DNA of 64,000 nucleotides, taken from NCBI RefSeq assembly GCF_000521785.1, contig NZ_JALZ01000014.1, positions 1 to 64,000 on the forward strand, written 5' to 3'. Origin of the DNA: Roseivivax halodurans JCM 10272 (GTDB lineage: Bacteria > Pseudomonadota > Alphaproteobacteria > Rhodobacterales > Rhodobacteraceae). Position numbers and translations under genes: made by a program. The notes under the pieces were generated by a model. It searched no databases and was not told the DNA's origin. It saw only the letters and a program-made list of their open reading frames with translations. This document shows, piece by piece, positions 52,785 to 62,746 of this stretch. How positions within the stretch are numbered: position 1 is the stretch's first letter; each line of letters opens with the position of its first letter.

Positions 52785-52830
52785 TTCTTCTTGACGGAAA
52801 TATCCCGGGAGCGCGAGGGCAGAGCCCTCG
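52785..52830 (-). repeat. Stem-loop-plus-tail dispersed repeat, copy C (diverged)
   Basis: On the minus strand the hairpin CGAGGGC-N3-GCCCTCG is followed by a tail with the pattern GATATTTCCGTCAAGAAG, a diverged form of copies A and B. It lies between hrpB and meaB in the orientation of transcription. Confidence 0.6.
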
Positions 52831-52859
52831 CTCGGGCGCGGATCGCGGGTCCGGCCGCC

Positions 52860-55301
52860 CTAGCTCCGCCGCTTGACGCGCAGGGTGGGGTCCTCCTCGC
52901 GCGGGTCTTCCGGCCAGGGATGCTTGGGGTAGCGCGCCCTCATGTCCTTGCGGACATCGGCGTAGGAGCCTTGCCAGAACCCCGGCAGGTCGGTCGTCGT
53001 CTGCACGGGACGGTTCGCGGGCGACAGGAGCGTCACCCGCAGCGGCACGCCACCGACGGTCGGATGGATGCGCTGGCCGAACATCTCCTGCAGGCGCAGC
53101 GATATCTCCGGCGCCTCGCCGGTATAGTCGATCGGGATCTGCCGGCCGAGCGGTGTCGTGAACGCTCCGGGCACGGCGGCGTCGAGCGCCTGTTTCTGCG
53201 GAAAGTCGAGCCGCGCTTCGAGCGCCGGGACGAGGTCGAACCGTTTCCACTCCTCGGCGCTCTTCACGCCCGAGAGAAACGGCAGCAGCCAGTCCTCGAG
53301 CGTCGCCATGAGCGCTGCCTCGGACATGTCGGGAAGCTCGTGGCCATCGGCTCGGGCAAGCGCCACCCGTGCGGCGAACCGCTCCGCCTTCGGCGAGAGC
53401 TTCAGCCCGAGCTCGCGCACGCCCTCGAGCATGGCGGCGGCGACGGCGTCCGGCGGCACGTCCTTCCAGAGCCGGTCGTCGAGCACAAGCGCCCCGAACC
53501 GCTCCTGCTGGCGCGCGACCACCCGGCGCTCGCGCCGCGACCATTCGCAGACATCCTCCCAGGTGATGCGGTCGCCGTAGAGCTCGCGCAGCTCCACCTC
53601 CTCGAGCCGCGCCGCCTGCCGGATCCGGGCCTCGCGCGGATCGCCGTCGAGATCCGTCGCCACGATGAGCCGCGTCGCGCCCAGCGGATCGTCGGCCGCG
53701 GTGATCGCGCCCTTGCCGCCCGACAGGATGTAGCGCGGCGCATCACCCTTGCGGCGCAGGCCGATCCGGTCGGGATAGGCCAGCGCGGCGAGCGCTCCGG
53801 GGCTGAGATCGCGCGCCGCGCCCTTGGGCGCCGCCTTGCGCAGGCGCTTCGCCTCGTCGCGGATGCGGTGCAGCGCGGCCTGCCGGATCTCGTGCGGACG
53901 CTCGGCGAGGAACCTCTTGGCGTCCCTCAGCGCCTCGAGCCGCAGCCGCAGATCCGACGGCGCGCGCTTCAGCGGGTCGCGGTCCGAAAGGAGCGCCGCA
54001 AGCGGCGCAGCGTCGGGCCCCGCGATCGCAAGCATGTGCGCGAGGCGCGGATGCAGGGGCAGACCGGCTAGGCTCCTGCCATGGGGCGTCACGAGCCCCT
54101 GAATGTCGAGCGCGCCCAGCATCTGCAGTAGCGCCTGCGCCTCGCGGAACGCGCCCTCGGGCGGCGGCGTCAGGAACGGAAGATCGGCCGGCGCCGCCCC
54201 CCAGAGCGCCAGCTCGAGCGCGAGGGCGGCAAGGTCCGCGGCCTCGATCTCGGCCGGGGGGTGGGCGGCGAGCGCCCCCTCCTCGCCGCGCGTCCAGAGC
54301 CGGTAGGCGACGCCCGGCGCGACGCGGCCCGCGCGGCCCGCGCGCTGCGTCGCCTCGGCGCGGGTCACCTTCTCGGTCACCAGCCGCGACATGCCCGAAG
54401 ACGGATCGAACCGCGCCCGCCGCGCCTTGCCACCATCGACGACGACCCGGATGTCCTCGATCGTCAGCGAGGTCTCGGCGATCGAGGTCGACAGCACCAC
54501 CTTGCGTCCCTGCGTCTCGGGCCGGATCGCCGCGCGCTGGTCGCCCATCTCCATCGCGCCGAAGAGCGGCCGCACATGGCACTCCTTCGGCAGGCGTCCC
54601 GCCAGGCGCGAGGCGACATTCCGGATCTCGCCCTCCCCGGGCAGGAAGACGAGCACGCCGCCGTCCGTCTCGCGGACGGCCTGCGCGACCAGATCCGCGA
54701 CCGCGTCCTCGTAGCGCTGGCGCTTCGCCAGCGGCGCCTCCAGCCAGCGTGTCTCCACCGGATAGGCGCGGCCTTCGGAGGTGACGACCGGCGCATCCAT
54801 AAGCGTGGCAACCGGCCCCGCCTCGAGCGTCGCCGACATCGCGAGGAGTCTCAGATCCTCGCGCAGCGCGCCGGCGATCTCGAGGCAGAGCGCAAGACCG
54901 AGATCGGCGTTGAGCGAACGTTCGTGGATCTCGTCGAAGATCACCGTCCCGACTCCCGAAAGCTCGGGATCCGATTGCAGGCGGCGCGTCAGGATGCCTT
55001 CGGTGACGACCTCGATCCGCGTTTGCGGCCCGACCTTGGCCTCGCCGCGGATGCGGTAGCCGACGGTCTCGCCGACGCGCTCGCCGAGCGTCTCCGCCAT
55101 GCGCTCCGCCGCCGCCCGCGCCGCCAGCCGCCGGGGCTCGAGCATGACGAGCGTGCCCTCCACGAGCCCCGCCTCGAGCAGCGCCAGCGGCACGCGGGTG
55201 GTCTTGCCCGCGCCGGGCGGCGCCTGGAGCACCGCACGCCCCCGTTCGCGCATCGCGGCGAGCAGATCGGGCAACGCCTCTTCGATGGGCAGTTTGTCCA
55301 T
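52860..55301 (-). CDS. hrpB: ATP-dependent helicase HrpB
   Basis: 813 residues from ATG 55301, with GGGAG upstream. DEAH helicase: Walker [10 protein letters not shown], motif II DEIHER, motif III SATLEAG, motif [11 protein letters not shown], then the HA2 and HrpB C-terminal domains ([20 protein letters not shown] is the terminal signature). Likely RNA helicase; non-essential in E. coli and of uncertain role. 78 nt downstream of argF. Confidence 0.96.
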   Translation of the reverse strand: MDKLPIEEALPDLLAAMRERGRAVLQAPPGAGKTTRVPLALLEAGLVEGTLVMLEPRRLAARAAAERMAETLGERVGETVGYRIRGEAKVGPQTRIEVVTEGILTRRLQSDPELSGVGTVIFDEIHERSLNADLGLALCLEIAGALREDLRLLAMSATLEAGPVATLMDAPVVTSEGRAYPVETRWLEAPLAKRQRYEDAVADLVAQAVRETDGGVLVFLPGEGEIRNVASRLAGRLPKECHVRPLFGAMEMGDQRAAIRPETQGRKVVLSTSIAETSLTIEDIRVVVDGGKARRARFDPSSGMSRLVTEKVTRAEATQRAGRAGRVAPGVAYRLWTRGEEGALAAHPPAEIEAADLAALALELALWGAAPADLPFLTPPPEGAFREAQALLQMLGALDIQGLVTPHGRSLAGLPLHPRLAHMLAIAGPDAAPLAALLSDRDPLKRAPSDLRLRLEALRDAKRFLAERPHEIRQAALHRIRDEAKRLRKAAPKGAARDLSPGALAALAYPDRIGLRRKGDAPRYILSGGKGAITAADDPLGATRLIVATDLDGDPREARIRQAARLEEVELRELYGDRITWEDVCEWSRRERRVVARQQERFGALVLDDRLWKDVPPDAVAAAMLEGVRELGLKLSPKAERFAARVALARADGHELPDMSEAALMATLEDWLLPFLSGVKSAEEWKRFDLVPALEARLDFPQKQALDAAVPGAFTTPLGRQIPIDYTGEAPEISLRLQEMFGQRIHPTVGGVPLRVTLLSPANRPVQTTTDLPGFWQGSYADVRKDMRARYPKHPWPEDPREEDPTLRVKRRS

Positions 55302-55379
55302 GGTCTCGCTCCCGCGCAGGCATGATAGGTAAGCCGGGCACCCGGCTTCCGGAGGACAGGCGGTGCCTGCCACTCGGGC

Positions 55380-56306
55380 TCAGGCGTTGAGGCACCAGCG
55401 CATGATGGCCTTCTGGGCGTGCAGGCGATTCTCGGCCTCGTCCCAGATGACCGAATGGGGCCCGTCCATCACTTCGCTCGTGACTTCCTCTTCCCGGTGT
55501 GCGGGCAGGCAATGCATGAAGAGCGCGTCGGGCTTGGCGCGCTCCATGAGCTTGGCGTTCACCTGATAGGGCCGCAGCATGTTGTGCCGCCGCTCGCGCG
55601 CCGATTGCGCATCGTGCATCGACACCCAGGTGTCGGTGATGATGAGGTCCGCGCCCTCCACCGCCTTCATCGGATCGCGCTCGATGGTCACGTCGACGCC
55701 CTTCTGGCGGGCATGACCGACGAACTCCATCTCCGGATCGAGCTGCACCGGCCCGGTGAAGGTGAAGTCGAACCCCATCTGCGCCGCCGCGTGCAGCCAC
55801 GAGGCGCAGACATTGTTGCCGTCGCCGGACCACACCACCTTGCGGCCCTGGATCGGGCCGCGATGCTCCCGGTAGGTCTGCAGGTCCGCCATGATCTGGC
55901 AGGGATGCGAGCGGTCGGTCAGCCCGTTGATCACCGGGACGGAGGCGTATTCCGCCATCTCGGTCAGAACGCTCTCGTCGAAGGTGCGGATCATGATCAT
56001 GTCGACGTAGCGGCTGAGGACGCGCGCGGTGTCGGCGATGGTCTCGCCGTGACCGAGCTGCATGTCGGCGCCTGACAGCACCATGGTCTCGCCGCCCATC
56101 TGGCGCACGCCCACGTCGAAGGAGACGCGCGTACGGGTCGACGGCTTCTCGAAGATCAGCGCGACCATGTGGTTCTTCAGCGGCTGCTCGGCGTCGGGCG
56201 TCGCCTTGGGCGCGCCGTTCCGCGCCGCCTTCATCGCCGACGCCTGCGTCAGGATCGCTTCGAGGTCGGACGGGTCTGTCTTGTGGATGTCGAGGAAGTG
56301 GTTCAT
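55380..56306 (-). CDS. argF: Ornithine carbamoyltransferase
   Basis: 308 residues, normal length. Carbamoyl-phosphate site [11 protein letters not shown], ornithine-site motif in DTWVSM, and [11 protein letters not shown]. It forms citrulline in arginine biosynthesis. Directly downstream of argD on the same strand, separated by 76 nt that contain repeat copy B. Confidence 0.98.
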   Translation of the reverse strand: MNHFLDIHKTDPSDLEAILTQASAMKAARNGAPKATPDAEQPLKNHMVALIFEKPSTRTRVSFDVGVRQMGGETMVLSGADMQLGHGETIADTARVLSRYVDMIMIRTFDESVLTEMAEYASVPVINGLTDRSHPCQIMADLQTYREHRGPIQGRKVVWSGDGNNVCASWLHAAAQMGFDFTFTGPVQLDPEMEFVGHARQKGVDVTIERDPMKAVEGADLIITDTWVSMHDAQSARERRHNMLRPYQVNAKLMERAKPDALFMHCLPAHREEEVTSEVMDGPHSVIWDEAENRLHAQKAIMRWCLNA

Positions 56307-56328
56307 CGGTTTATGCTTTTTGTCGGTA

Positions 56329-56380
56329 GCGGATCCGGGGGCCAGCCCCCGGATCCGCGGAGTATTTTTGCCAAGAAGAA
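56329..56380 (+). repeat. Stem-loop-plus-tail dispersed repeat, copy B
   Basis: A perfect 13-bp stem GCGGATCCGGGGG/CCCCCGGATCCGC with a 4-nt loop is followed immediately by the 23-base tail shared with copy A (56358-56380). It fills most of the argD-argF spacer, in the orientation opposite to those genes. Confidence 0.85.
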
Positions 56381-56382
56381 GA

Positions 56383-57573
56383 TCAGGCCGGGGCCTTTGA
56401 TTTCAGCGAGACGGCGGTGGCGGTGCGGTCGAGGCGGTGCACCGCCTCCGCGATGTCCTCGTCGGTGAGGGTGAGCGGCGGCAGCAGGCGCACCACGTTG
56501 TCTCCGGCCGGCACAGCGATGAGCTCGTGCTCGTAGCAGGCCTGCACCACGTCGGTGTTGGGCACGACGCATTTGAGGCCGAGCATCAGGCCGTGGCCAC
56601 GGACCTCTTCGAAGACGTCGTAATGCGTCGCGACGATGCTCTCGAGCCGCTGTCGCAGCGCTCCGGCCTTGCGGCGCACCTCGGAGAGGAAGTCCGCATC
56701 GGCGACATGCTTCATCACCTCGAGCCCGACCGCGCAGCCGAGCGGGTTGCCACCGTAGGTCGAGCCGTGCGTGCCCGCCGTCATGCCCGAGGCGGCCTCC
56801 TCGGTCGCGAGGACCGCGCCGAGGGGGAAGCCGCCGCCGATGCCCTTGGCGACCATCATGATGTCGGGCGTGATCCCGGCCCATTCGTGGGCGAAGAGCT
56901 TGCCGGTCCGGCCCATGCCGCACTGCACCTCGTCGAGGATCAGCAGGAGCCCCTTCTCGTCGCAGAGCTGGCGGAAGCCTTGAAGGCAGTGATCGGGCAT
57001 CGTGCGGATGCCGCCCTCGCCCTGAATGGGCTCGAGAAGGATCGCGCCCGTGGTCTCGGTGACGGCGTCGCGGATGCCCTCGTGATCGCCCCAGTCGACA
57101 TGGGTGAAGCCGGGCAGGACCGGGCCGAAGCCCTTGACCATCTTCTCCGATCCCGCGGCGGCGATCGCGGCGCTGGAGCGGCCGTGGAAGCTGCCCGAGA
57201 AAGTGACGATGTCGGTCTTCTCGGGATGCCCCTTCTCGGACCAGTACTTGCGCGCCATCTTGACCGCAAGCTCGCAAGCCTCGGTGCCGGAATTGGTGAA
57301 GAACACCGTATCGGCGAAGGTCGCCTCGACCAGCCGGTCCGCCAGCGCCTCCTGCTCCGGGATCTGGTAGAGGTTCGAGACGTGCCAGAGCTTGCCGGCC
57401 TGTTCGGTCAGCGCCCTGGTCAGTGCGGGATGCGCATGGCCGAGCGCGTTCACCGCGATGCCGGCCCCCATGTCGAGAAAGCGTCGACCATCCGCCTCGA
57501 CCAGCCAGGAGCCTTCCCCATGCGTGAAGCTCAACGGGGCGCGGTTGTAGGTGGGCAGGACGGACGGGATCAT
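56383..57573 (-). CDS. argD: Acetylornithine aminotransferase
   Basis: 396 residues from ATG 57573, with AAGGAG 7 nt upstream. Class III PLP aminotransferase: [32 protein letters not shown], and the PLP lysine in [14 protein letters not shown]. Acts in arginine synthesis and commonly also in lysine (succinyl-DAP) synthesis. Upstream gene of the argD-argF pair. Confidence 0.96.
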   Translation of the reverse strand: MIPSVLPTYNRAPLSFTHGEGSWLVEADGRRFLDMGAGIAVNALGHAHPALTRALTEQAGKLWHVSNLYQIPEQEALADRLVEATFADTVFFTNSGTEACELAVKMARKYWSEKGHPEKTDIVTFSGSFHGRSSAAIAAAGSEKMVKGFGPVLPGFTHVDWGDHEGIRDAVTETTGAILLEPIQGEGGIRTMPDHCLQGFRQLCDEKGLLLILDEVQCGMGRTGKLFAHEWAGITPDIMMVAKGIGGGFPLGAVLATEEAASGMTAGTHGSTYGGNPLGCAVGLEVMKHVADADFLSEVRRKAGALRQRLESIVATHYDVFEEVRGHGLMLGLKCVVPNTDVVQACYEHELIAVPAGDNVVRLLPPLTLTDEDIAEAVHRLDRTATAVSLKSKAPA

Positions 57574-57825
57574 CGGATCGCTCCTTCGCGACAAGAGCCC
57601 AAGAGGTGCCAAGGGCCGTTCATATAGTCAACATGGGATGGGAGGGGTGACGGGCAACGCACCGCGCGCCCGGGCCGGGCGGCGGAGGGGAAAGGCTCAG
57701 CGGCCTCGTCGGATCGTGGTGTTGCCGGTCATGACCCGTCTCGAACCATGCGGGCGCCGCCTTGGCAAGAAAAAACCGCGTCAAGCGGGGTTTTCTTTCA
57801 CGAAGTGACGCGTATAGTCGCGGCC

Positions 57826-57909
57826 ATGACCAGCTTGGCCCATATCGCGACGCGCGTCCGCCCTTCGGCGGCGCTTCCGCTCGGCCTGCTTCTCCTTACC
57901 CGCCTCTGA
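57826..57909 (+). CDS. leuL: Leucine-rich leader peptide of leuA
   Basis: 27 codons encoding MTSLAHIATRV and RPSAALPLGLLLLTRL, with seven Leu among the last eleven residues (codons 17, 19, 21-24 and 27). No Shine-Dalgarno sequence precedes the ATG. A TATAGT box at 57813-57818 would place transcription start at about the ATG itself, so the message may be leaderless. Paired, mutually exclusive stems follow. This is the layout of a translation-sensing leucine attenuator. Confidence 0.75.
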   Translation: MTSLAHIATRVRPSAALPLGLLLLTRL

Positions 57910-57960
57910 GCGCGGCCTTCTCGGCGCGACCGCTCAGAGGACAGGGAGCCCGCGCCGAGA
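57903..57960 (+). promoter_or_regulatory. Leucine attenuator: two interleaved stems
   Basis: Stem 1 pairs CCTCTGAGCG (57903-57912, covering the leader stop codon) with CGCTCAGAGG (57931-57940). Stem 2 pairs TCTCGGCGCG (57919-57928) with CGCGCCGAGA (57951-57960). Both are perfect 10-bp stems and their order is interleaved, so only one can form at a time. A ribosome stalled on the Leu codons would mask stem 1. There is no T-tract after stem 2, so control may act by Rho or on leuA translation. Confidence 0.7.
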
Positions 57961-58001
57961 GAGCCATTCCGAGAAGCAACCAAAATTCCGAGACCCGAGC
58001 C

Positions 58002-59576
58002 ATGACCGATAGACCCAAGGACCGCGTGCTGATCTTCGACACCACGCTGCGCGACGGCGAGCAATCGCCCGGCGCCACCATGACCCACGCCGAGAAGCTG
58101 GAGATCGCCGAGCTTCTCGACGACATGGGCGTCGACATCATCGAAGCGGGCTTCCCGGTCGCCTCCGAGGGCGATTTCCGTGCGGTGAAGGAGATCGCCG
58201 AACGCTCCAAGCAGGCGGTGATCTGCGGGCTGGCCCGCGCCAACCCGACCGATATCGACCGCTGCTGGGAGGCCGTGAAACACGCGGAGCGCCCGCGCAT
58301 CCACACCTTCATCGGCACCTCGCCGCTGCACCGGGCCATCCCCAACCTCGACAAGGACCAGATGGCCGAGCGGATCGAGCAGACCGTGACCCATGCCCGC
58401 AATCTCTGCGACAACGTGCAATGGTCGCCTATGGACGCGACGCGCACCGAGTGGGATTACCTCTGCCGCGTGGTCGAGATCGCGATCAAGGCGGGTGCCA
58501 CGACGATCAACATCCCCGACACGGTGGGCTACACCGCGCCCAACGAGAGCGCCGACCTCATCCGGCGGCTGATCGCGACGGTGCCGGGCGCGGACGAGAT
58601 CGTCTTCGCCACGCATTGCCACAACGACCTCGGCATGGCGACGGCCAACAGCCTCGCCGCGGTCGAGGGCGGCGCGCGCCAGATCGAATGCACGATCAAC
58701 GGCCTCGGTGAGCGCGCGGGCAACACCGCGCTCGAGGAGGTGGTGATGGCGCTGCGCACGCGCGGGGACATCCTGCCGTACGAGACCGGCATCGACACCA
58801 GGAAGATCATGCACATCTCGCGCCGCGTCGCGACGGTCTCGGGCTTCCCGGTGCAGTTCAACAAGGCGATCGTGGGCAAGAACGCCTTCGCCCACGAGAG
58901 CGGCATCCACCAGGACGGCATGCTCAAGAACGCCGAGACCTTCGAGATCATGCGCCCCGAGGATGTGGGCCTCGCCGCGACCAACCTCGTCATGGGCAAG
59001 CATTCGGGCCGCGCCGCGCTGCGCGCCAAGCTGAAGGATCTCGGCGTCGAGGTAGGGGACAACCAGCTCAAGGATCTCTTCGTGCGGTTCAAGGAACTCG
59101 CCGACCGCAAGAAGGAGGTCTACGACGAGGACATCCTCGCGCTCGTGACGGCGACCACGACTGACGGGATGGCCGACCGGCTGCAGCTCCTGAATCTCAG
59201 CGTCACCTGCGGCACCGGGGGCCCGGCGCGCGCCGAGATCGAGATGGAGATCGACGGCGCGGAACACTCGGCCACCTGCGAGGGCGACGGACCGGTGGAT
59301 GCGAGCTTCAAGGCGGTCCGCGCCCTGCACGAGACCAACGCGCATCTGCAGCTCTACCAGGTGCACGCAGTGACGGAAGGCACCGACGCGCAGGCGACGG
59401 TCAGCGTGCGGCTCGAGGAGGACGGCATGATCGCCACGGGGCAGTCTGCCGACACCGATACCGTTGTCGCCTCGGCCCGCGCCTATATCAACGCGCTGAA
59501 CCGCCTGCTCGTGCGCCGCGAAAAGACCGGACCCGGCGCCGACGCCCGCGAGATCAGCTACAAGGACGTCGGCTGA
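58002..59576 (+). CDS. leuA: 2-isopropylmalate synthase
   Basis: 524 residues from ATG 58002. First committed step of leucine synthesis (2-oxoisovalerate plus acetyl-CoA). TIM-barrel motifs DTTLRDGEQSPGATM and HCHNDLGMATANSLAAVEGG (metal His pair), then the flexible subdomain with HESGIHQDGMLKN and a C-terminal LeuA regulatory domain (from about residue 400) for leucine feedback. Preceded by an apparent leucine attenuator. Confidence 0.97.
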   Translation: MTDRPKDRVLIFDTTLRDGEQSPGATMTHAEKLEIAELLDDMGVDIIEAGFPVASEGDFRAVKEIAERSKQAVICGLARANPTDIDRCWEAVKHAERPRIHTFIGTSPLHRAIPNLDKDQMAERIEQTVTHARNLCDNVQWSPMDATRTEWDYLCRVVEIAIKAGATTINIPDTVGYTAPNESADLIRRLIATVPGADEIVFATHCHNDLGMATANSLAAVEGGARQIECTINGLGERAGNTALEEVVMALRTRGDILPYETGIDTRKIMHISRRVATVSGFPVQFNKAIVGKNAFAHESGIHQDGMLKNAETFEIMRPEDVGLAATNLVMGKHSGRAALRAKLKDLGVEVGDNQLKDLFVRFKELADRKKEVYDEDILALVTATTTDGMADRLQLLNLSVTCGTGGPARAEIEMEIDGAEHSATCEGDGPVDASFKAVRALHETNAHLQLYQVHAVTEGTDAQATVSVRLEEDGMIATGQSADTDTVVASARAYINALNRLLVRREKTGPGADAREISYKDVG

Positions 59577-59595
59577 CCGAGAGGGCGGCGCGTCC

Positions 59596-60414
59596 TCAGG
59601 CGCGCCGTCTCCGCATCACCCAGAGCGCGACGCCGACGATGGCGAGCGGCAGGATCAGGGTGCGCAAGAGCAGAAGACCGATCACCGTCAGTGACGCGGA
59701 AAGGATCGTGTCCGCCTCCGAGAGGAAATACCCCACGCTGTCGCGATAGGCTGCGATCCCGTCCCAGACATCGCCGATGCTGTCGCCGCCGAGATCGGAG
59801 AACCACGAGCCATCCTCCTCGGGCAGGGCCTGCGGCTCTTCCGGGGTGATGCCGCGCGCCCGGTCCGCGATCTCGGCAAGCTCCGCCCGCGCCTCCGTCA
59901 ACCGCGTCTCGGTGAGCCTGTCGGCCATCCCGGCGCCGGACCAGAAGAGCAGCGGCAGGACGAAGGCGAGCGCCGCGCCCGCGACCACCGCGCGGTCGAG
60001 CAGCATGCCGACCCGCCCCCCGCGCGGCGCGATGAACCAGGGCACGAGAGCGGCCAGCAGCAGCCCCGCGCCGAGCACGCCGAGCGGTCCGACCGCAACC
60101 GACAGCGTTGCGGCTACCACCGAGACGGCAAAGACCGCCGCCGCCACGCGCTCGACCGTGTCGTCGACCGGCTCGAGCACCTTGATCGGCTGGGCATTGA
60201 CCGACGCCACCATCGAGCCGCCAACCTCGATCTCCTGCGCGACCGAAAGCGTCGCGTTGATGGCACGAAGCGAGACGTAGACGGCGCCCGCCGCCACGGC
60301 GATGCGGCTGGCCGCGCGTTCGGCGCCGCTCACCGCGGGGTTCTCGACCGACAGCGACAGCACCGCCGCCAGCGCGAGCACAAGAGCGGCCAGTGTCCGG
60401 CGCAGGCTCATCAC
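59596..60414 (-). CDS. Hypothetical membrane protein
   Basis: 272 residues: an N-terminal signal-anchor, three or four further membrane helices in the first 165 residues, an acidic soluble loop (EEPQALPEEDGSWFSDLGGD), and a last helix ending in WVMRRRRA. No family recognised. It overlaps the upstream dehydrogenase gene by 4 nt (ATGA), so the two are coupled. Converges with leuA at 19 nt. Confidence 0.7.
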   Translation of the reverse strand: MMSLRRTLAALVLALAAVLSLSVENPAVSGAERAASRIAVAAGAVYVSLRAINATLSVAQEIEVGGSMVASVNAQPIKVLEPVDDTVERVAAAVFAVSVVAATLSVAVGPLGVLGAGLLLAALVPWFIAPRGGRVGMLLDRAVVAGAALAFVLPLLFWSGAGMADRLTETRLTEARAELAEIADRARGITPEEPQALPEEDGSWFSDLGGDSIGDVWDGIAAYRDSVGYFLSEADTILSASLTVIGLLLLRTLILPLAIVGVALWVMRRRRA

Positions 60415-61397
60415 AGCATGGACGGCAGCACCTGATCCGGCGGACGATGCCCGTCGGCGAAGGTCTTGACGTTGATCAGGACCTTCTCGCCCATCTCGGT
60501 CCGTCCTTCATGCGTCGCCGAGCCCATATGCGGCAGCAGCACCACGTTCTTCAGCGCCCGAAGCTCCGGGTTCACGTCCGTCCCGCGCTCGTAGACGTCG
60601 AGGCCTGCCCCGGCGAGATCGCTTGCCTGCAGCCGGCGGATCAGCGCGTTCTCGTCGATCACCTCGCCGCGGGAGGTGTTCACGATCACCGCCTCCGGCT
60701 TCATCAGCCGCAGCCGCCGCGCATTGAGAAGATGGAAGGTCGCCGGTGTGTGCGGGCAGTTCACCGACACCACGTCCATGCGGGCGAGCATCTGGTCGAG
60801 ACTGTCCCAGTAAGTCGCCTCCAGCGCGCTCTCGGTCTCTTCGCGCAGACGCCGGCGGTTGTGGTAATGCACCTGCATCCCGAAGGCCCTGGCGCGGCGC
60901 GCCACCGCCTGCCCGATCCGGCCCATGCCGAGGATCCCGAGCCGCTTGCCGCCGATGCGATGGCCGAGATACGCCGTCGGCGCCCAGCCGGTCCAGGCGC
61001 CGTCCTGCATCGTCGCGAGGCCTTCGGGGATGCGCCGCGTCACGCCCAGCATCAGGGCCATGACCATGTCGGCGGTATCCTCGGTCACGACGCCCGGCGT
61101 GTTCGAGACCAGGATCCCGCGGGTCCTTGCGGTGTCCACGTCGATGTGGTCCACACCTGCACCATAATTCGCGATCAGCTTGAGCCGCTCGCCCGCCTGA
61201 CCGATCAGCCCGGCATCGATGGTGTCGGTGAGCGTCGGCACCAGGACGTCGGCATTCTGCATCGCATCGAGCAGCTGCCCCCGGCTCATCGGCGTGTCGT
61301 CTTCGTTGAGCGTGACGTCGAAGAGTTCCTTCAACCGCGTCTCGACGACCTGGGGCAGGCGTCGCGTGACGACAACACTCAGGCGCTTTGATGGCAT
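60411..61397 (-). CDS. D-2-hydroxyacid dehydrogenase (glyoxylate/hydroxypyruvate reductase type)
   Basis: 328 residues. NAD(P)-binding LGILGMGRIGQAVARRARAFG, with the catalytic triad Arg (VNTSRGEVIDENAL), Glu, and His (LLPHMGSATHEGR). NRRR after the second strand favours NADPH. It is typical of the GyaR/D-glycerate dehydrogenase group of alphaproteobacteria, which reduces glyoxylate or hydroxypyruvate. Translationally coupled to the downstream membrane protein. Confidence 0.9.
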   Translation of the reverse strand: MPSKRLSVVVTRRLPQVVETRLKELFDVTLNEDDTPMSRGQLLDAMQNADVLVPTLTDTIDAGLIGQAGERLKLIANYGAGVDHIDVDTARTRGILVSNTPGVVTEDTADMVMALMLGVTRRIPEGLATMQDGAWTGWAPTAYLGHRIGGKRLGILGMGRIGQAVARRARAFGMQVHYHNRRRLREETESALEATYWDSLDQMLARMDVVSVNCPHTPATFHLLNARRLRLMKPEAVIVNTSRGEVIDENALIRRLQASDLAGAGLDVYERGTDVNPELRALKNVVLLPHMGSATHEGRTEMGEKVLINVKTFADGHRPPDQVLPSML

Positions 61398-61507
61398 CCC
61401 TCGGTCCCCCGATCTTCAAAGCAACATTGTTTCGGCGCACAGTGTCCCAAGACGGATCGGGGCACAAGAACCCCGGCCGGGATAAAACGAGCAGGACGGA
61501 AAACGTC

Positions 61508-62005
61508 ATGATCATGAGACGATGGGGATGGGCGCTGGCCTTGGTCCTCGCCGGCCTCGCGCCCGCCCAGGCGGCCGAGCGGGGCCCGGTCACCAACCTC
61601 CCGCTGCCGCGCTTCGTGTCGATGAAGGCCTCGGAGGGCAACGTCCGGCGCGGACCGTCGCTCACCCACCGCATCGACTGGGTCTATATGCGCCGCGACA
61701 TGCCGCTCGAGGTGACCGCCGAATACGGCCACTGGCGCCGGGTGCGCGACCGCGACGGCGCAGGTGGCTGGGTGCATTACTCGCTCCTCTCGGGGGTCCG
61801 GACCGTGCTCGTCGAGGAGGACATGCTGCCGCTCTACACCCGTCCCGCCGAAGGTGCGCAGGTGGTCGCGAAGCTCGGCCTCGGGGTCATCGCCCGGCTC
61901 GGCGAATGCCTTGAAGCATGGTGCGAACTCGAGGCGGCGGGCCATTCCGGCTGGACCCGCAAGACCGCGCTCTGGGGCGTGGCACCGGACGAGCTCCGCG
62001 ACTGA
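61508..62005 (+). CDS. Secreted SH3-like (DUF1058) protein
   Basis: 165 residues from ATG 61508. Sec signal peptide (MRRWGWALALVLAGLAPAQA), then two tandem bacterial SH3-like repeats: ASEGNVRRGPSLTHRIDWVY with GGWVHYSLLSG, and PLYTRPAEGAQVVAKLG with SGWTRKTALWGV. The terminal Trp-containing motif is typical of DUF1058. Periplasmic; probably binds cell-wall peptides. Divergent from the dehydrogenase gene. Confidence 0.88.
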   Translation: MIMRRWGWALALVLAGLAPAQAAERGPVTNLPLPRFVSMKASEGNVRRGPSLTHRIDWVYMRRDMPLEVTAEYGHWRRVRDRDGAGGWVHYSLLSGVRTVLVEEDMLPLYTRPAEGAQVVAKLGLGVIARLGECLEAWCELEAAGHSGWTRKTALWGVAPDELRD

Positions 62006-62111
62006 AAACCGGCTGGCGGCGGAGCCGGGGGGCCTCCGACCGGTAGGCGTTCAGGCGCCCCGCGCCGCAATGCCCCGGATAGCGTCGCGCGCGACACGTT
62101 CTCGTGACTTC

Positions 62112-62127
62112 ATTGACAAGTGTCAAT
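62112..62127. promoter_or_regulatory. TetR operator overlapping a -35 element
   Basis: ATTGACAAGTGTCAAT has perfect 7-bp arms around AG. Its left half contains TTGACA, a consensus -35 hexamer, and it lies 10-20 nt before the tetR start codon. This is a classic autorepression arrangement. Confidence 0.75.
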
Positions 62128-62137
62128 TATCTGCCAG

Positions 62138-62746
62138 ATGAGGACGATGGACAAGCGCCGCCTCCGTTCTCGTCTCCGTCTGCAGAAGGCTCTGCGCGAT
62201 CTCATGCGCGAGTCGTCGCCGGAGGACGTTTCGGTCGAGACATTGGCCCGGAAGGCGGGCGTCACACGCCAGACCTTCTACACCCATTACGGCAGCATCT
62301 CGGCCATGCTCGACGAATATCTCGACGGATTGCTGGACGAGATGGCCCGCCGGCACGCCGCGACCTTCGCCGATACCGCTCCGGGCGAGATCCCGGACAA
62401 GCTGCACCGCCACGTGACGTCGGTTCTGACCGATCTCGATGCGGAGGATCCCCGCCTTGGAGCCCTGCTGCTCGGGAGCGCTGCGACGGACACGGAACGC
62501 CGGCTTGCCGCCCTTGTGTCGCGCTTTCTCGAACACGGCGATCCCGACGGCAGCAGGTCGCTGTCCGCCACTGTCCAGGAGGTCCAGGCGCACTACTTCG
62601 CAGGCGCGTTCCTGGGGCTCCTGCGCTACTGGATCAGCCTCGGCCCCGACAGGCCGCCCCCCGACGTGATGGCCGGACACTTCGCCACCTTCTCCCTCTA
62701 CGGCCGCAAAGGCCAATGTCTCTCGCCTGACGGAGCCTCCTCATGA
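62138..62746 (+). CDS. TetR-family repressor of the adjacent RND pump
   Basis: 202 residues from ATG 62138; ATG 62147 is an alternative. An in-frame GTG at 62120 falls inside the operator and is unlikely. The HTH is VSVETLARKAGVTRQTFYTHYGS, followed by a variable helical ligand domain with a typical TetR C-terminal (GLLRYWISLG). It overlaps the adaptor gene by 4 nt. Repression of its own three-gene operon is inferred from the dyad at its promoter. Confidence 0.92.
   Translation: MRTMDKRRLRSRLRLQKALRDLMRESSPEDVSVETLARKAGVTRQTFYTHYGSISAMLDEYLDGLLDEMARRHAATFADTAPGEIPDKLHRHVTSVLTDLDAEDPRLGALLLGSAATDTERRLAALVSRFLEHGDPDGSRSLSATVQEVQAHYFAGAFLGLLRYWISLGPDRPPPDVMAGHFATFSLYGRKGQCLSPDGASS

Noticed and set aside
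57762-57798. A terminator-like AAAACCGC/GCGGGGTTTT element before the leu leader
   Set aside because: The stem is imperfect and no plus-strand gene lies upstream that would need a terminator.
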